A DNA stretch of 64,000 nt from Spinacia oleracea (Eukaryota; Streptophyta; Magnoliopsida; Caryophyllales; Amaranthaceae), in the NCBI RefSeq assembly GCF_020520425.1, contig NC_079492.1, positions 112,379,157 to 112,443,156 on the forward strand. The letters run 5' to 3'. The notes under the pieces are model-generated. The model searched no databases and was not told the DNA's origin. It worked only from the letters and a program-made list of their open reading frames with translations. This document shows, one piece after another, positions 47,196-59,043 of the stretch (the first letter of the stretch is position 1; every line of letters starts with the position of its first letter). The translations under genes and the position numbers were made by a program.

Positions 47196-50100
47196 TTATT
47201 TTTGTTACAGCGTGTAACTATTGTTTTTAAGACTTGGTAATTAGTTTAGAAAAAGGTGGTTATAAGTAATTAGAGTCGCTAAAATTTAAGTGTATACTCT
47301 TCATACTTGTAATTTTGATTTTATTCTATATTAATGGCTTTAATAACTCGTTTCATGCAGAAAATAGTGTTTATGTAACAGATTTCCCAGTAGTTTCAGA
47401 ACAGCAATCATAGTGTGACGATTTGCTGAATGGTCAGTTAACATCTGCTACACAAGGCCTTTGCATAATGAAACAGCCTGGATTATTTCATGCTGTAGGT
47501 CATGGTGTATGATGAAAATTAACTTGAAGATGGGATGAGCTGTTTGTTTATGTCAATTATAGTTTAAGTTGACATTATTTAAAGTTGAAGGTCCATCGTA
47601 ATGTGTATGTTATTCTCCTATCTGACCCCAGCGGTCCATCACTCCATCCTGTTTCTTTTTTTTTTTATAGTAATTTGCTCATCTCCCCTTCCAATAAAAG
47701 AAGAAAGCCCTTAAGGAACGTGTTATGTGGTGCATGATATACTGGTATCCTTGTCGACATTTTACAAAATTAGGTTGCTTTTTATGTTCTTGTACTCCTT
47801 CAATGTCTTAGAACATACTGTGTTCCAGATCACACTGGTCTATCCAATGAAATAATTGTTGAATATGATGTTTCAGTTGTCTAAGACTTCAAATTCTTCA
47901 CGGCTAAGTACGTGGGGACTCTTGTGTTGTACTTGCAATTTTCATGGAAGGCATCACATAATGGAGACTTGTCTTTCAGAAATAGACCTAGAAACCTGGT
48001 TATCTAAGGTTTATAGCCTTCTTTCCCCTTTCTGGTCCAGTTGCATACAGAAAGATACCTTGCCTACTTTATGCCTTTAGTCTGACGGATTTCTTTAGAT
48101 TAAGAATTTTCTATCATATACTAGAGTAACTTTCCATTTTAACCAGCTACTTCCTTGCTTGTGTTGCTGCTGGATTTGAGTGTGAAGGTGGACTAATATG
48201 ATACATAGCTGTATAGGGTTAATAGTTTAACTGATAGAATTACTGTCATCCCAAGCATACCAGAAGAATACTGCTGCTTAATTTTCACTGTTTGGTTTTG
48301 GAGATGAGAAGCTGACAATAAACTTGCCGTTATTTTACTGTTCTTTCTAGCTAGAAGTGGGTTTCTATGCAGGGAATGAAAACAGGGATTCCACATCCAA
48401 TTCTGGCTACCGGAGTAGAAAAACCTCACAATGTTACTTCCGCGCAACAGCTGATAGTTAAACAAGCTGAAAGGAAGCTGCTAGTGGGTAAATCTTTGTC
48501 AAAAGGTGTGCATGTAAATCCCTAGGTTGCCCTTTGTAAGGTTTTAGTTTACTTTCATGATTAAATGTGATTCCATTAAATACCTACTTGTACTCCTACT
48601 GCAAGTTCTCCAATTCTTTTGCTAACTAGGATTAGTGCCACTCATGTGCTAACTACATTCCTTGTTTATCTTTCTAGAGGGACATAGCCATAAAGTCACC
48701 TGAAAGTATAATACTATAACGAAAAACAATATTAATATAATAGCTGGCGGCTGCTGATTTTATCCTTTGTTATTTGAGTATATTTTAATCTTAGTATATG
48801 ATGAATGAGATTTTAACAACTAATGCCTTTTCCCATTTTATAGGGGTTATGTAGGTTGCGGCTCCATGTCTATCTAGGAAGTAAGCACTATGTCGGTCAG
48901 TTGCTTCTTCTTTCCTCCTTCATTCTCTTTTATTATTCTGCCATGTGCGTAGCCATATTCTGTTCTATGTGATGGTTTAAATTATAATAAAGAATGGTGA
49001 TGTCCGCGCTTCCAGTCCCACAATCTTTTAAGGGATTTTTTAACTGCCAGACTAAAGATATGTTCCATTCTTTTTACATATATATTCGTTCTTTTTGTTA
49101 TTTTCTCCTGTTATGTTCTATTTAAGCTTGAACTGTTATATTTTTTCACTTATGTTTAGATTTTCACCATTCTTCAGTGTGGAGTTTAAACTTCAGATCT
49201 TAATAGTGATATGTTCTTCTAGGAAAACCTGTTGTAAACATAAGAGTGATTTTCTTCATAGCAAATTTTCCTCTTAAGGCATTTTTAGGAACATCATTTG
49301 AATGTGAAAAAGGTATTGAAAATAGTCAAAAGTTCAATTTTCCTTGTCATAAAGGTAAAGAGAACTGTCTAAGTTCAATTCTCCATGTGTTATCCCCTCT
49401 ATCAATTTGTTTTGCGATTTAATTATGCAAAAGTGCAAAATGATGTGTGAGTTGATATTGAGGGAGGTAACTGTTACGACATTGTTAAGCATTAAGCTAA
49501 ACAGAAGTAGCAATGAAAATTTGTGTATTATTATTATTATTATCATTGTTATTATTGTGTACCGTTTGTCATATGTTTATAGGTTTAGAAATTCTTGTTT
49601 CAACCCAAGTTTTCTATGAACTCCGACTTTTTGCTATCTAAGATAAGCTAACCTCTTCTGAATATATCGTCTGTTGGACAGTTCGTATGGCTGGTGACAT
49701 GGGTGAATGTGTATACTAACCAGAATCCTAAGATACTAAAAATATTAAAGAATGTAAATACTTGAAATAAATACAAAGGCATGGCTAAAATAAAGTAAAA
49801 GGATGTAAAAGCTTATAACGAGTATTAAAAGTTACTACGTAGATCTTTTGGTGTCTGTAGTACACGTACTAAAAGTAAATTAATGACCTGAAAATTTCAG
49901 AAGTGGACGCCTCTAAAAAGTGTATGGGAGTTGTGAACCTTTTCTTCAGATACACCACTGATTGGTAACCATTTGATGACATAATAATTGCATTAAGCTT
50001 ACGTTGAGTTTGGTTTATTGATTAATTTAATCATCTTGAACTACTAGCTAGCAATTCTGTCTAAGATAAGCAGGTATAATGTAATATTTTAGTCCCACGA

Positions 50101-50693
50101 GCGGCCGACAAAAGAAGAGTTTGGCCGTCAAAATTAAGATTTTGGTCATAGTTGCTGCTAATTGTCATTATGAGTTTCATCAATATAATATGTTGAGTAG
50201 ACATAGTTAAGTAATCAAATGATTAGTGTCACTGCGGCACTGCCTCACAAGGTTAAAATATGTTGGAGCAGCTACAGCTCTTTTGCAAAAAGTCTGTTTA
50301 GCTGTTATTTTATGTTTTCTTTGTAGGGGTCAAGAAAATGGCATGGAAATAGTGATAGGAATCCTGAATCCACGAACAATTTTTGAATTGATTTGGGCAT
50401 TCAAGATAGTGTACACTGGCATCTTTACATGCATGACCATCTCATGCAAATTACTATGCAAACTATTTTGAATGCTTAATAATTCTAATTCTATGATCAG
50501 TTTACATAGGACACTTTCACGGTTTCACCTAACGAAATTATATACATGATATGATGCACTCCTAGGGATTGCTGCAAATTTAAAAACAATGTTTGACACT
50601 TAACTACTACTCCATACAAAGCATAAGGTGAATTAATAAGCCTTTTTTTAAATCTTTTTCCTTTATGGCATTGTAACTGCTAGTGGATGTTTT
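47196..50693. other. Long non-coding stretch between the two host genes
   Basis: No clear gene. It contains a possible isolated exon at 48373-48487 and a short ATT microsatellite at 49528-49556. The rest is ordinary AT-rich intergenic DNA by eye. Confidence 0.4.
48373..48487 (+). other. Possible isolated exon of unknown gene
   Basis: 115 bp open in one frame, preceded by ATGCAG and followed by GGTAAAT, so it has acceptor- and donor-like borders. It would encode GMKTGIPHPILATGVEKPHN and about 18 more residues ending KQAERKLLV. Codon use looks protein-like, but I find no companion exons and recognise no family. It could be a gene relic or a transcribed fragment. Confidence 0.25.
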
Positions 50694-52113
50694 TTAAGGA
50701 ACCAAATTGGATGAAATGGAGTTCAGGAGATGAATCCACTGCCCTTCATCCTCATCGTCTTCTTCACCTGTCATTTGATTCCATTGTAAGTCTGGGAAGT
50801 TAGACGGGTGTTCTATTTCATCATTCCTTGCAAATCGACCCCTGATTCTTGGCCTGCTGTCAGCTAATGTCTTCCTGCATGCGTACTGATGGCAAGCAGT
50901 GCAACCATGAAAAAGTTAAGAAAAAGATAAAAGACATGTTGTTATCATATTACAATCGATAATCTAGAATAGGAAAGGTAGAATTTTCCTAATAAAAATT
51001 GAAATTCAGTGCTTGAATTGGAAGAAGTGGGGCATGGGTATTACTTTGTTCATTCTTCAGAACATTGGAAATAGCTGTGATAAAAAGACGACAACTGTGA
51101 CTGTAACACTATAAACATGATGATTTTTTTTATATCAGTCAGTCCGAGGGACTGTGATTTAGCTTTTGTATGTCAGCAAAGCCATATTTCTCAAAATATA
51201 TCAAGGGCCTACTTATGTATCATATCATATCGTGAAAAAACATATTTCACTAATGCAAGCTATGATTTGTTGTGAATATGACATGTTTAATTTCACTAGG
51301 TGTAGGACCTATCATCAATTTTATCATACTGTAGTATTTAGTGGTTATGCTCCTACAGCTGAGGGAGGGGTAAGATGAGCTAAAAGTTTGGCATGGCATA
51401 TTGAAGGATATTACAGTTAAAAGTCTTGCCTGAATTTTTTTGTTGAAGTTCCTCTGGTTTCTCTTGCTACGATATCTCTCAATTCTCTCTTTTTTCTCTT
51501 CAGGACTGTAGCGAACTGCCTTTGCCATACCTTCAATAATAATGCTCGTACTTTCATTTGCCAATGGACTTCCTACCGGATGCTGATGGTGGTGGCGTAA
51601 TGTTCTGATTCCCTGTCACGAGATTGATCAGCCATGTAAGCTGGAAGGAATTAATTTTGTGTATGTTTTTATCTTTCATCTTTTTATTTACAGTGTGTGA
51701 ATGCTTTGAAGAAATACCTGATCCAAATCACCTGTACTAAAGACCCGTCTCACTGGGCCGATATCCAGGTCATGAAGTCCAGTGGGGGGTGAAATGGGCA
51801 GATGAAACCCGTTTCTATGAAGGGAGTGGCTACTGAGGCTGCGCTGCATAAAATTAGTGGAAGTAGTAGTATTTGGTGGGTGACTACTAGTACAGCTTAG
51901 AGGTGAACTTGGTGAGGCTATGTAGCTACTACTAGTGCACGCACTCCCGGTACTTGTATTCCCATTGGCATTTGCTAGGATGAACGCTTCGTTAATTGAG
52001 TTGAAATCGCCTGCAAGAGACTGGACTAATAGAGGTGATAAACTGGAAGGATAATTTGGGTTGATAAAATCAGTGGAATCTTCATAATAAGAGTTGTTAT
52101 TTTGAGTATACAT
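50694..52113 (-). CDS. CCT-motif family (CMF) transcription regulator
   Basis: Three exons on the minus strand: 52113-51718, 51612-51430 and 50885-50694; 771 nt, 256 aa. It starts MYTQNNNSYYEDSTDF, with a Ser/Thr/Asn-rich N-terminal half. The CCT motif spans the exon 2/3 junction: RYSPEEKKERIERYRSKRNQ, then RNFNKKIQ, joined to YACRKTLADSRPRIRGRF. CCT motifs bind DNA-associated NF-Y complexes and occur in CONSTANS-like, TOC1-like and CMF proteins. No B-box or receiver domain is present, so CMF is the best class. The C-terminus is acidic (GEEDDEDEGQW) and ends HLLNSISSNLVP. Intron 1 is GT-AG; intron 2 starts with GC (CAG|GCAAGA) and ends CAG. A nuclear role in light, flowering or growth regulation is inferred from the family only. 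Confidence 0.88.
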
Positions 52114-52200
52114 AGTTACTTAGTCAGTGTAGTATTTTTGAGAAAATCTTCAAAATTCAATTGAATTATGACTCAATATACTTTCTTCTCTTTGCCAATT

Positions 52201-52208
52201 TATTTATA
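52201..52208 (-). promoter_or_regulatory. Candidate TATA box of the CMF gene
   Basis: The minus strand reads TATAAATA, 88 bp before the ATG. This gives a plausible 5' UTR of about 60 nt. Confidence 0.5.
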
Positions 52209-52558
52209 TGAGAATGTTATTATGGGCTTTCTCTAATACAAAAGCGTTGACTCATTACCTACACTTTTGTCTCTCTAGTACCAGTGGCAGTGTACCACTA
52301 CCTCCTCAACTCCCCACCCAAAAAGTAATTACCATCCTTTTCATTAATATATGTTAATCATACCTTAAAACATCAAGGGATATCAATCTCATGTAAAGTC
52401 TAATCAGGCATTTAGGTACTTTTTTTTTTTCTTTTTTTTTCTAATTTTCCAACTATCGAAGTTGTGCTATATTCATGGAATTTTCGCTTATCTAAACTTA
52501 TTATTGTACATTATTAACAAAGGTGTTGATCCGGCAATATTTAAGGACAAATGAAGTA

Positions 52559-52791
52559 CTACCTCCGTTCCTTAATATTCTTTACGCTTACTATTTGTAC
52601 GGACTCCAATGCAATATTCAACGACTTATATATCCATTTCCGTATGTGAAAAAAAATATAAAAATTTGATATTTTGAAAATACATAACGAGACCAATCTA
52701 ACAAGATCTTGCATAATAGCATTTTGATGTATACAATTGTGAATAGTGTTAAATTTCTAAATTGGAACATAATTATGGAACGAACGGAATA
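52559..52791. mobile_element. Degenerate Stowaway-like MITE
   Basis: The left end CTACCTCCGTTCCTTAATAT follows TA. The right end GGAACGAACGGAATATA is only a partial complement. Its left end matches the family of the element at 39452-39722. Confidence 0.4.
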
Positions 52792-52864
52792 TATTTTACC
52801 ATCTTATCCCCTTTCCCCGCCATCATTACACATTACAATCATTTCTCTTTTACTTTAACAACTA

Positions 52865-53190
52865 CTCCCTCCGTCCCGGAATACTTGACATGTTTTCCTT
52901 ATCGGGCCGTCCCTTAATACTTGACCTGTTTCTAAAAACGGAAATATTATAACAATATTATATTATTTCTCACTCCACCCCTATTAACCCACCTACCCCC
53001 TAATCCATACAAAAAATAACTAAAAATTCAACCCCTACTCTCCCCCAACCCCACCTCTTAACCCACCTCCCACTAACTACATTAAAATAATACCCCACTA
53101 TCAACTACTACCTATTAAATTAAATAAGTCAATTCAAGTCCCTTAAACTCTGTGCCGGTCAAACCGGGTCGAGTATTCCGGCGGAGGGAG
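52865..53190. mobile_element. Stowaway MITE
   Basis: 326 bp, ends CTCCCTCCGTCCCGGAATAC and its complement (GAGTATTCCGGCGGAGGGAG), flanked by TA on both sides (52863-52864 and 53191-53192). Confidence 0.88.
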
Positions 53191-53209
53191 TACTTCGTAT
53201 AAAGTATTA

Positions 53210-53522
53210 CTCGCTCCGTATTTAAATTGGAGATACACTTGGCCGGACACGGGTATTAAGGAAGAATAGTTGAATGAAATAAAATAATAAAGCAAATGGG
53301 TTTGGGGGTAAATATTTTAATCAAGTAAAATAGTGAGTACCATTAAATTTTGGAGAGGTGTGGGGTGGGTTAATAGGAAAGTAATTGTTTAACGTGGTAG
53401 TGGGGTTGGAATATTATTTAATGAGATGGTGGGGTTAAAAAGTTACTAAAAATTGTAAGTGTATTTCCTATTTAAATACGGCCGAAATGGTAAGTGTATT
53501 TCCTATTTAAATAAGGAGGGAG
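53210..53522. mobile_element. Stowaway MITE
   Basis: 313 bp, ends CTCGCTCCGTATTTAAATTG and CTATTTAAATAAGGAGGGAG, flanked by TA (53208-53209 and 53523-53524). The right end carries a duplicated GTAAGTGTATTTCCTATTTA segment. It lies only 20 bp from the previous MITE. Confidence 0.85.
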
Positions 53523-53879
53523 TATACCCATTAGAGCATGTACTTTGATTTTGAGTTCTCCGACTATCTCTTCATTCTCTCTCTATCACTACCTCTCTAC
53601 AATATACTTTCAAAAAGACACCCAATATTGGTGGCTTTTTCAAAAATTCTCCAATCACTTTTTCACTAGTGTGGTCCGGTATCATTTTTTTTTAATCAAC
53701 CTAATTTGATATCTACCGGATAATGTTACAATATTTATTGAAGATTATTAATAAGCTAATTAATTGTGTTTTCCTAAAAGAAATATTAGTTGTGATGATT
53801 AAATTTTAAGTTATAAGAAAAATACAATTACTTTTGTTGAGTGTTTTTTCTCACTTAAATATACATACTTCCTTCGTTT

Positions 53880-53970
53880 TTTAAAGAAGAGGGAGGAGAG
53901 AGAAGGAAGAGGGAGGAGAGAGAAGAAAGAGGAACGGCTGGGAGGAGAAGGGGGGGGGGGAGGTTAAGGT
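53880..53970. repeat. Purine-rich low-complexity tract
   Basis: GAAGAGGGAGGAGAGAGAAG repeated twice, ending in a run of about ten G. It could form a triplex or quadruplex; no gene. Confidence 0.8.
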
Positions 53971-54057
53971 TTCCCTGTTTATATATGGGCTAGGTTTAAT
54001 TGGGAGAAAGCCCAAAGTGGTTGGTAAATCTTAGTTTCAAAAATAAAAAATACCCAA

Positions 54058-54240
54058 GCGGTTAGTAAACATAGAAATACAGTCGGTAATTTACCGACTA
54101 ACCATAAAACGGTCGATAATTTGCCTACTATTCTAAAAACGATCGGTAATTACCGACTACATTTAAAACGGTCGGTAAATAATTTGTTTGCCACTACTTC
54201 TATAGTGGTCGGTAACTAATTTGTTTGCGACTACTTTCGA
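54058..54240. repeat. GTCGGTAATTACCGAC repeats, possible CACTA subterminal region
   Basis: Five to six direct and inverted copies of ACGGTCGGTAATTACCGACT. Such motifs fill the subterminal parts of many plant CACTA elements, but the CACTA end itself is not identified. Confidence 0.4.
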
Positions 54241-54242
54241 GG

Positions 54243-55303
54243 AGACACCGCCGTTATGGGCTTGGGCTGGGAAACACTCCCCAAGGCCTCCAACCTCCTT
54301 TTCAGCAGGGCCTCCGCGGATGGGGCCTTACCAGATCATGTCGACGGACCAGTCCCTGCAAGATGATGTAGCACAGATGACTTAGTCTCGTCATAACAAT
54401 ATGTAATCATTTCTTACGGGATATGAACCCAACTTGTAACTAATATTAACCCGTTTACATGTTGAAGTCGACATGTTTGCAGGTTCAGAATGTTCTTCTT
54501 CTTGCGACAATTCTTCGCGTTCAAACATCGTCCCGCAGAAAGCTCTATCCTTGAGAGGTACCCAGAGAATGATGGCGGTCTTCTCAACAGCTTGGGCACC
54601 AACCCCAACCGTGTCGAAGGACGCCCCTACAAAACCAAAAAAGTGAGAAAGAGTGAATAAGCAAGCATCCCAAAACACAAAATAAACAAAAATACCTCTG
54701 GCTATCCTTTCCCCAGTTAGGAAGTTAGAGTCGGGCCCCAAACTAGCAACTCGACAAAGAAAAATCGGCCCATCCACCCTCTGTTGTTTGACTGATCCGA
54801 ACCCAGCAAAGCCTCCCTATCATCCTTCACATGCAACAAGTACCTACCGGCGCCGTAGTTTCCGACCTTGTAGGTGTACACCAGGTCCTCCACTCGGAAC
54901 TCCATCCCTAATTTATCTGCCAGGTGGTAAGGTGCATGACTCGCCAAACATGCGGCATCAACTGCGCCGGCGACACTCCTAGGGTTTTCAGAACACCCCT
55001 CACCAACGGCGTAAATGGGTAGGTGTACCCAATTTTGAAGGGGTACTCATAAAAACAGACCCAGTCGTCCGATGTCCAATCGGCCCGCTCATCGGGCAAC
55101 GATAGGCGAATTACCACCGACGGTGGAAAGCCGCAGTCAGCCTTGAGCGCCGCCGCGTCCTGGCTCCCCCAGGTGGTCGCTCAAGCATTCTTTTTGTCCA
55201 AGATGTTGCTCGGACTGAACAAAGGCCCTTCATCCAGATCGCACTCAATTATGACTTTCTTGTTCTTCACACGGGCTGATTTGGTTCCCATTCTCTGCGA
55301 CAT
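54243..55303 (-). pseudogene. Relic of a gypsy-type antisense gene (aORF-like)
   Basis: The minus-strand frame from ATG 55303 begins MSQRMGTKSARVKNKKVIIE, meets a TGA at 55183-55181, and continues in frame with WGSQDAAALK, PDERADWTSDDWVCFYEYPF and FTPLVRGVLKTLGVSPAQLM. It shifts frame near 54925 (KLGMEFRVEDLVYTYKVGN) and again near 54740 (VASLGPDSNFLTGERIARG). An intron with GT-AG ends (54695-54627) leads to GASFDTVGVGAQAVEKTAII. This is the same kind of 'putative gypsy-type transposon' protein as in plant Tat elements. It is broken by at least one stop and two shifts. It precedes an LTR-like sequence in the arrangement seen at the left of the window. Confidence 0.65.
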
Positions 55304-55619
55304 GGGGGATGGAAAACCAGAAAGGAAGAAGGGGAAAGGACAGTTACCTGAATTCTGGAAAGAGGGAGACTTCGAGATTTTTGCAGTTGAGAGAAGAGAG
55401 ATAAAGAGGAAGCGTGAAGAAGTGGGAGTAGAAGTGACATATTTGTTGAAGTAGATGGCGGTTTGCTTCTCGAGAAATCATCATTACAATAGCATCAGTC
55501 ATTAGGAGAGCAGGAGGTTATTTCCTCCATTTTTTCCGAAAATGAAAACCTATTTCTCCTTTGAACTTCCCGGAAGAAATTCAAAATGGGTTTGGGAAAA
55601 ATTGTTAGGGGGGAAAATA

Positions 55620-55985
55620 CCCTCTTACTGACGTGTCTCAAGTATGCCACCATGAGGTGTACATGGCAGCCAGCAAGGCATGAATAAATGACTGGACAAC
55701 TTGTCCTTAACGGTTGAGTATGACGGCAGCAGTTACAAACGAATGATTAAATGTGTAAGCTTGAGTTTAGGAGCGCAGCATTAATCGGCGTAATTGTGAT
55801 GAATTATGTACGTTGAATACTTACGTTACACCTCCATGTAAGGCCAATAAAAGGGCCTAAGTGACTCCATTGTAAACATAAGTTCACTTGCTAATAATAT
55901 ACATTCTCCATGCTTTTACGAATTGCTCTCATTATCTCGTTTTATTTTGCTCGATCGATTGTTAGCACCTTCCTAAAGACAAGTT
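55620..55985 (+). repeat. Probable 3' LTR of the relic Tat-type element
   Basis: A purine tract TTAGGGGGGAAAAT precedes it. The interior has GGCCAATAAAAGGGCC (a TATA-like centre, about 55840) and a T-rich TTTTATTTTGCTCGATCGAT near the end, as in U5 regions. Exact borders are not certain, and no partner LTR is in the window. Confidence 0.4.
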
Positions 55986-56098
55986 CGACTCCAAGTAGAA
56001 TTTGTCCAAAACAAGTTCCTTGAGAAGTAACAAACAATAATCTAGAACAAACAAATAACAGAAAATAAAACAGTTTCCCCGGCAATGACGTCAAAATT

Positions 56099-57408
56099 TG
56101 ATAGGCTAAAGTCGTATCACCTAATCAAAGATAAACTTAAATTCACTAGCTAAATAACAAGGGAAGTCAGGACCGAATCCACAGGGAAACATCGTTCTTT
56201 CTACTACCAAATTAAATGTCTAGACTATTGGGAAACTGATGAAAGTGTTGGTTTTTATAACTAAAACTACAATAATAATTAAATCGGAATATATCAATAT
56301 TAGAAGAATCTAGGGCAACGGTTCACCACAAATGCAGACCAAGATTGGACAACGGACAACAAGATTAATCAATAACCATAATTTGGGAAACATGCATCTC
56401 TCGAATCTTATGAATTCCCTAAGAAATTATAACTAACAGGCTCTCGCTATGTACTAGAAACAATTCCTATCTAATAGCCACAAATCATGAACATCAGATT
56501 ATACCTCTCGGCGCATAATCTAAGATTCATCAAACTCAATCAAAATAGTCCAGCCGAATAGAATTGACGAACAATTAAAACAAGCTATAGAAATTACAAT
56601 CAACAATTAATAACTAAACCCAATCCAACACCAATCATACATTCATTGATCCCCTAAACCCTAGAAAAAAGATTACTCACGCATGCTAAACATAAACCAA
56701 ACAATCAATAATAATGAAAACATAATTCTAAGAAATTAATAAAACAATTAAAGCAATTAAAATTAATTAATAAAGTTGAGAAATGAAACAATACCTAATT
56801 GAAGAACAAGGGAAGAACTCAAAAGTTGGAACTTTAAATTGAAATAAAAACTAAGTGTTTGATAATTCGAGAGAATAAAACTAGATGCAAAAATAAACTA
56901 AGTATTCAATACTAGAGAATAAGATGCCCCAAATAAAAGATAAGGGCTTATATTTATAGTCTTGCCCAAAAAAAAAAAAGAAAGAAACGGAAATAAACTA
57001 AAGACAAAACGCGTTGGGACCAGTCGTCGCCCAATCGGGCGCTGGGCCGCCCGACGGGCATCCATCCGCCCGTCGGGCGGATTTTTAGCCTTCAGTGTTT
57101 TGTGTGCTTTGGGCGCCCGATGGGCACCGGGCGCGTGCAGAAGGCAGCTTTTTCTCCTTTTGCTTGCCTGGTTGGTCTCCCTTCGCCCACCCGTCGTAGG
57201 GCGATCAACTGAACGCACTGTTCTTCACTTATAGCATCAAGTCTAACTCTTGGGGCTCAATCATAGACATCCTAGGCTCCCAAGGGTCGACCATGATCAT
57301 CCTGAACCTACTCGGGATCGCGTAGTGGCCCAAAATTTCTTGAAACGGGCCTAAAAAGCCAATTTTCCATCAAACGACCTAAAATCTCAAGGCACACTCA
57401 ATAACACA
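56099..57408 (-). repeat. Athila-type gypsy LTR, minus strand, with remnant PBS
   Basis: On the minus strand it starts TGTGTTATTGAG and ends GCCTATCA. It is followed by TTTTGACGTCATTGCCGGGG, a mutated form of the common PBS TGGCGCCGTTGCCGGGGA (tRNA-Asp type). A TATA box TATAAATA lies on the minus strand near 56950. The GTATCACCTAATCAAA and GGACCGAATCCACAGGGA text near its inner end is widespread in such plant LTRs. No internal coding region follows, so it is a truncated or solo copy. Confidence 0.55.
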
Positions 57409-57410
57409 TA

Positions 57411-58259
57411 TCTATACTATTATTAAATCTCCAAAACAAAGCATGTTGCATCGCCATGTGTCACCTTCTCTAAATATGACAAGGTGCAACATCAACAATG
57501 ACATGTAGGGTGTGTTTTTAACATTGAGAAACAAAATGTTTTTCTGAGGGTTCGAACACAGGACCATCAAGAAGTATAGTAGAAAGCTTACCATCTTAGC
57601 TAAGTAGTTATGCCTTTTAACTCTACTTAAATATATTTAAGTTGGATATGATTAGTGTGTATTAATAATAATTTTTCACACGTGTAATGTTATTTGATAA
57701 TTTTCACAACATAGTGATTGTAAGAAAATGTAATTTTGTTACCATTATTGAAAAAGATTTTGAATAATTCCTACATCTTTAATTTTTCCATTTTCACATA
57801 TAATAGAGCATGTTGTTTCATTCGTTAGTCGACAAATGTGTTAGCATATACTCCATGGATCATAACATATATACAAATACTAACAACCCAAAAAGGATTC
57901 AGAACAATATTACTAAAAAAGATACGTAGTACTACGTACAATGACAAATCTCGGATACTATTATGAGGGGGGCCAATAGAAGAATTAAGCAATATAATAT
58001 GCAAAATATATACAATTATAGAGAGAGCCGTAAATAAAAACACACTAGAAAATATTTCGCGCGTGGGCCCACCCGAGCCATGTAGAACATCAGCCACAGA
58101 CTACGTACAACACACCACATCCAAATAAAATAAATGATTTCCGGATAGTTATTAAAAAAAGGTCAAACTCGCATACCAACACGTGTAAATAGTGCGGAAA
58201 AGTACTTCATATAGTATTCAACGTTGTAATCCGGGGCATCGCCCGGGACTAATACTAGT
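57411..58259 (+). mobile_element. Helitron-like element, 849 bp
   Basis: Starts TCTATACTATTATTAAATC after an A. Ends with the GC hairpin CCGGGGCATCGCCCGGG (58231-58247), then ACTAATACTAGT, and is followed by T. All non-autonomous Helitron landmarks are present. It has no RepHel protein. It sits directly beside the outer end of the Athila-type LTR. Confidence 0.68.
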
Positions 58260-59043
58260 TAGTACTTAAAATGGCTTATAAGAGCTCATTTAACACAGAA
58301 AACTACTAAAGGACGAGGGTGAAAACTCTATATAAAACGCATATATCATGGGCCTGATCCACAATTAGTGTGGACTCAAAACCAATCATTTTCTCTATCA
58401 CCTTTTTTATTTACATAGTCCTCTATTGTTCATATAGTTACCATAATAAATTAAACACCAAAATTCTTAGATATAGTAACCATATTTTGAATCATAGTAA
58501 CCGTATGTTTTTGAAAGTGAATTATGACTTAATTCACATTATTCATTCACAAACATGTAACCAAACAAACAACACTAATTTGATATTTTTTCATAATAAT
58601 CCTAAAAAACATGTCAAAATAAATTAGGAACAAATTGTTGATCTTTTTCAAAACATGGTCCACAATAAATTTAGTGTGGACCATGTCCATTTTAGAATTG
58701 GTGTTATTCCGCATTGATTGACAAGATCTGTCGATAAAAAGATTGACCGGACGGCCTTCGAAATGGAGTTGAAAGCGCGATTACACGAGCAACAGGAGTT
58801 TAGAAAAGACCATGCCCAAATAGAAATGGGACTGGCCCAAGCCGCAAGCGTAATTAAAACCACAAAACTTTGTCTATTCGTCTTCTTCATCCTTAAACCC
58901 TAAACCTCTGCACCATACACCAAATCTTCCATTAACATCAAACCCTAAACCTAGGTTGCATGGAAACGGAAAACGGAGATATGGAGAAGCTTCAAATTTC
59001 AAAATTGTAAAATACGGGGAAACGGCTTAGATATATATAAATA
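58260..59043. other. Spacer with a gene-like fragment
   Basis: Contains a 9-bp stem hairpin TGGTCCACA...TGTGGACCA at about 58654-58683 and, at 58718-58860, a protein-like stretch (KKIDRTAFEMELKARLHEQQ) of unknown family, Glu/Lys-rich and helical. It could be a captured or duplicated exon; there is no ATG start in its frame. Confidence 0.3.

Noticed and set aside
51140..51165. Hairpin CAGTCCGAGGGACTG as regulatory RNA
   Set aside because: A short stem in intron 2 of the CMF gene; such stems are common by chance.
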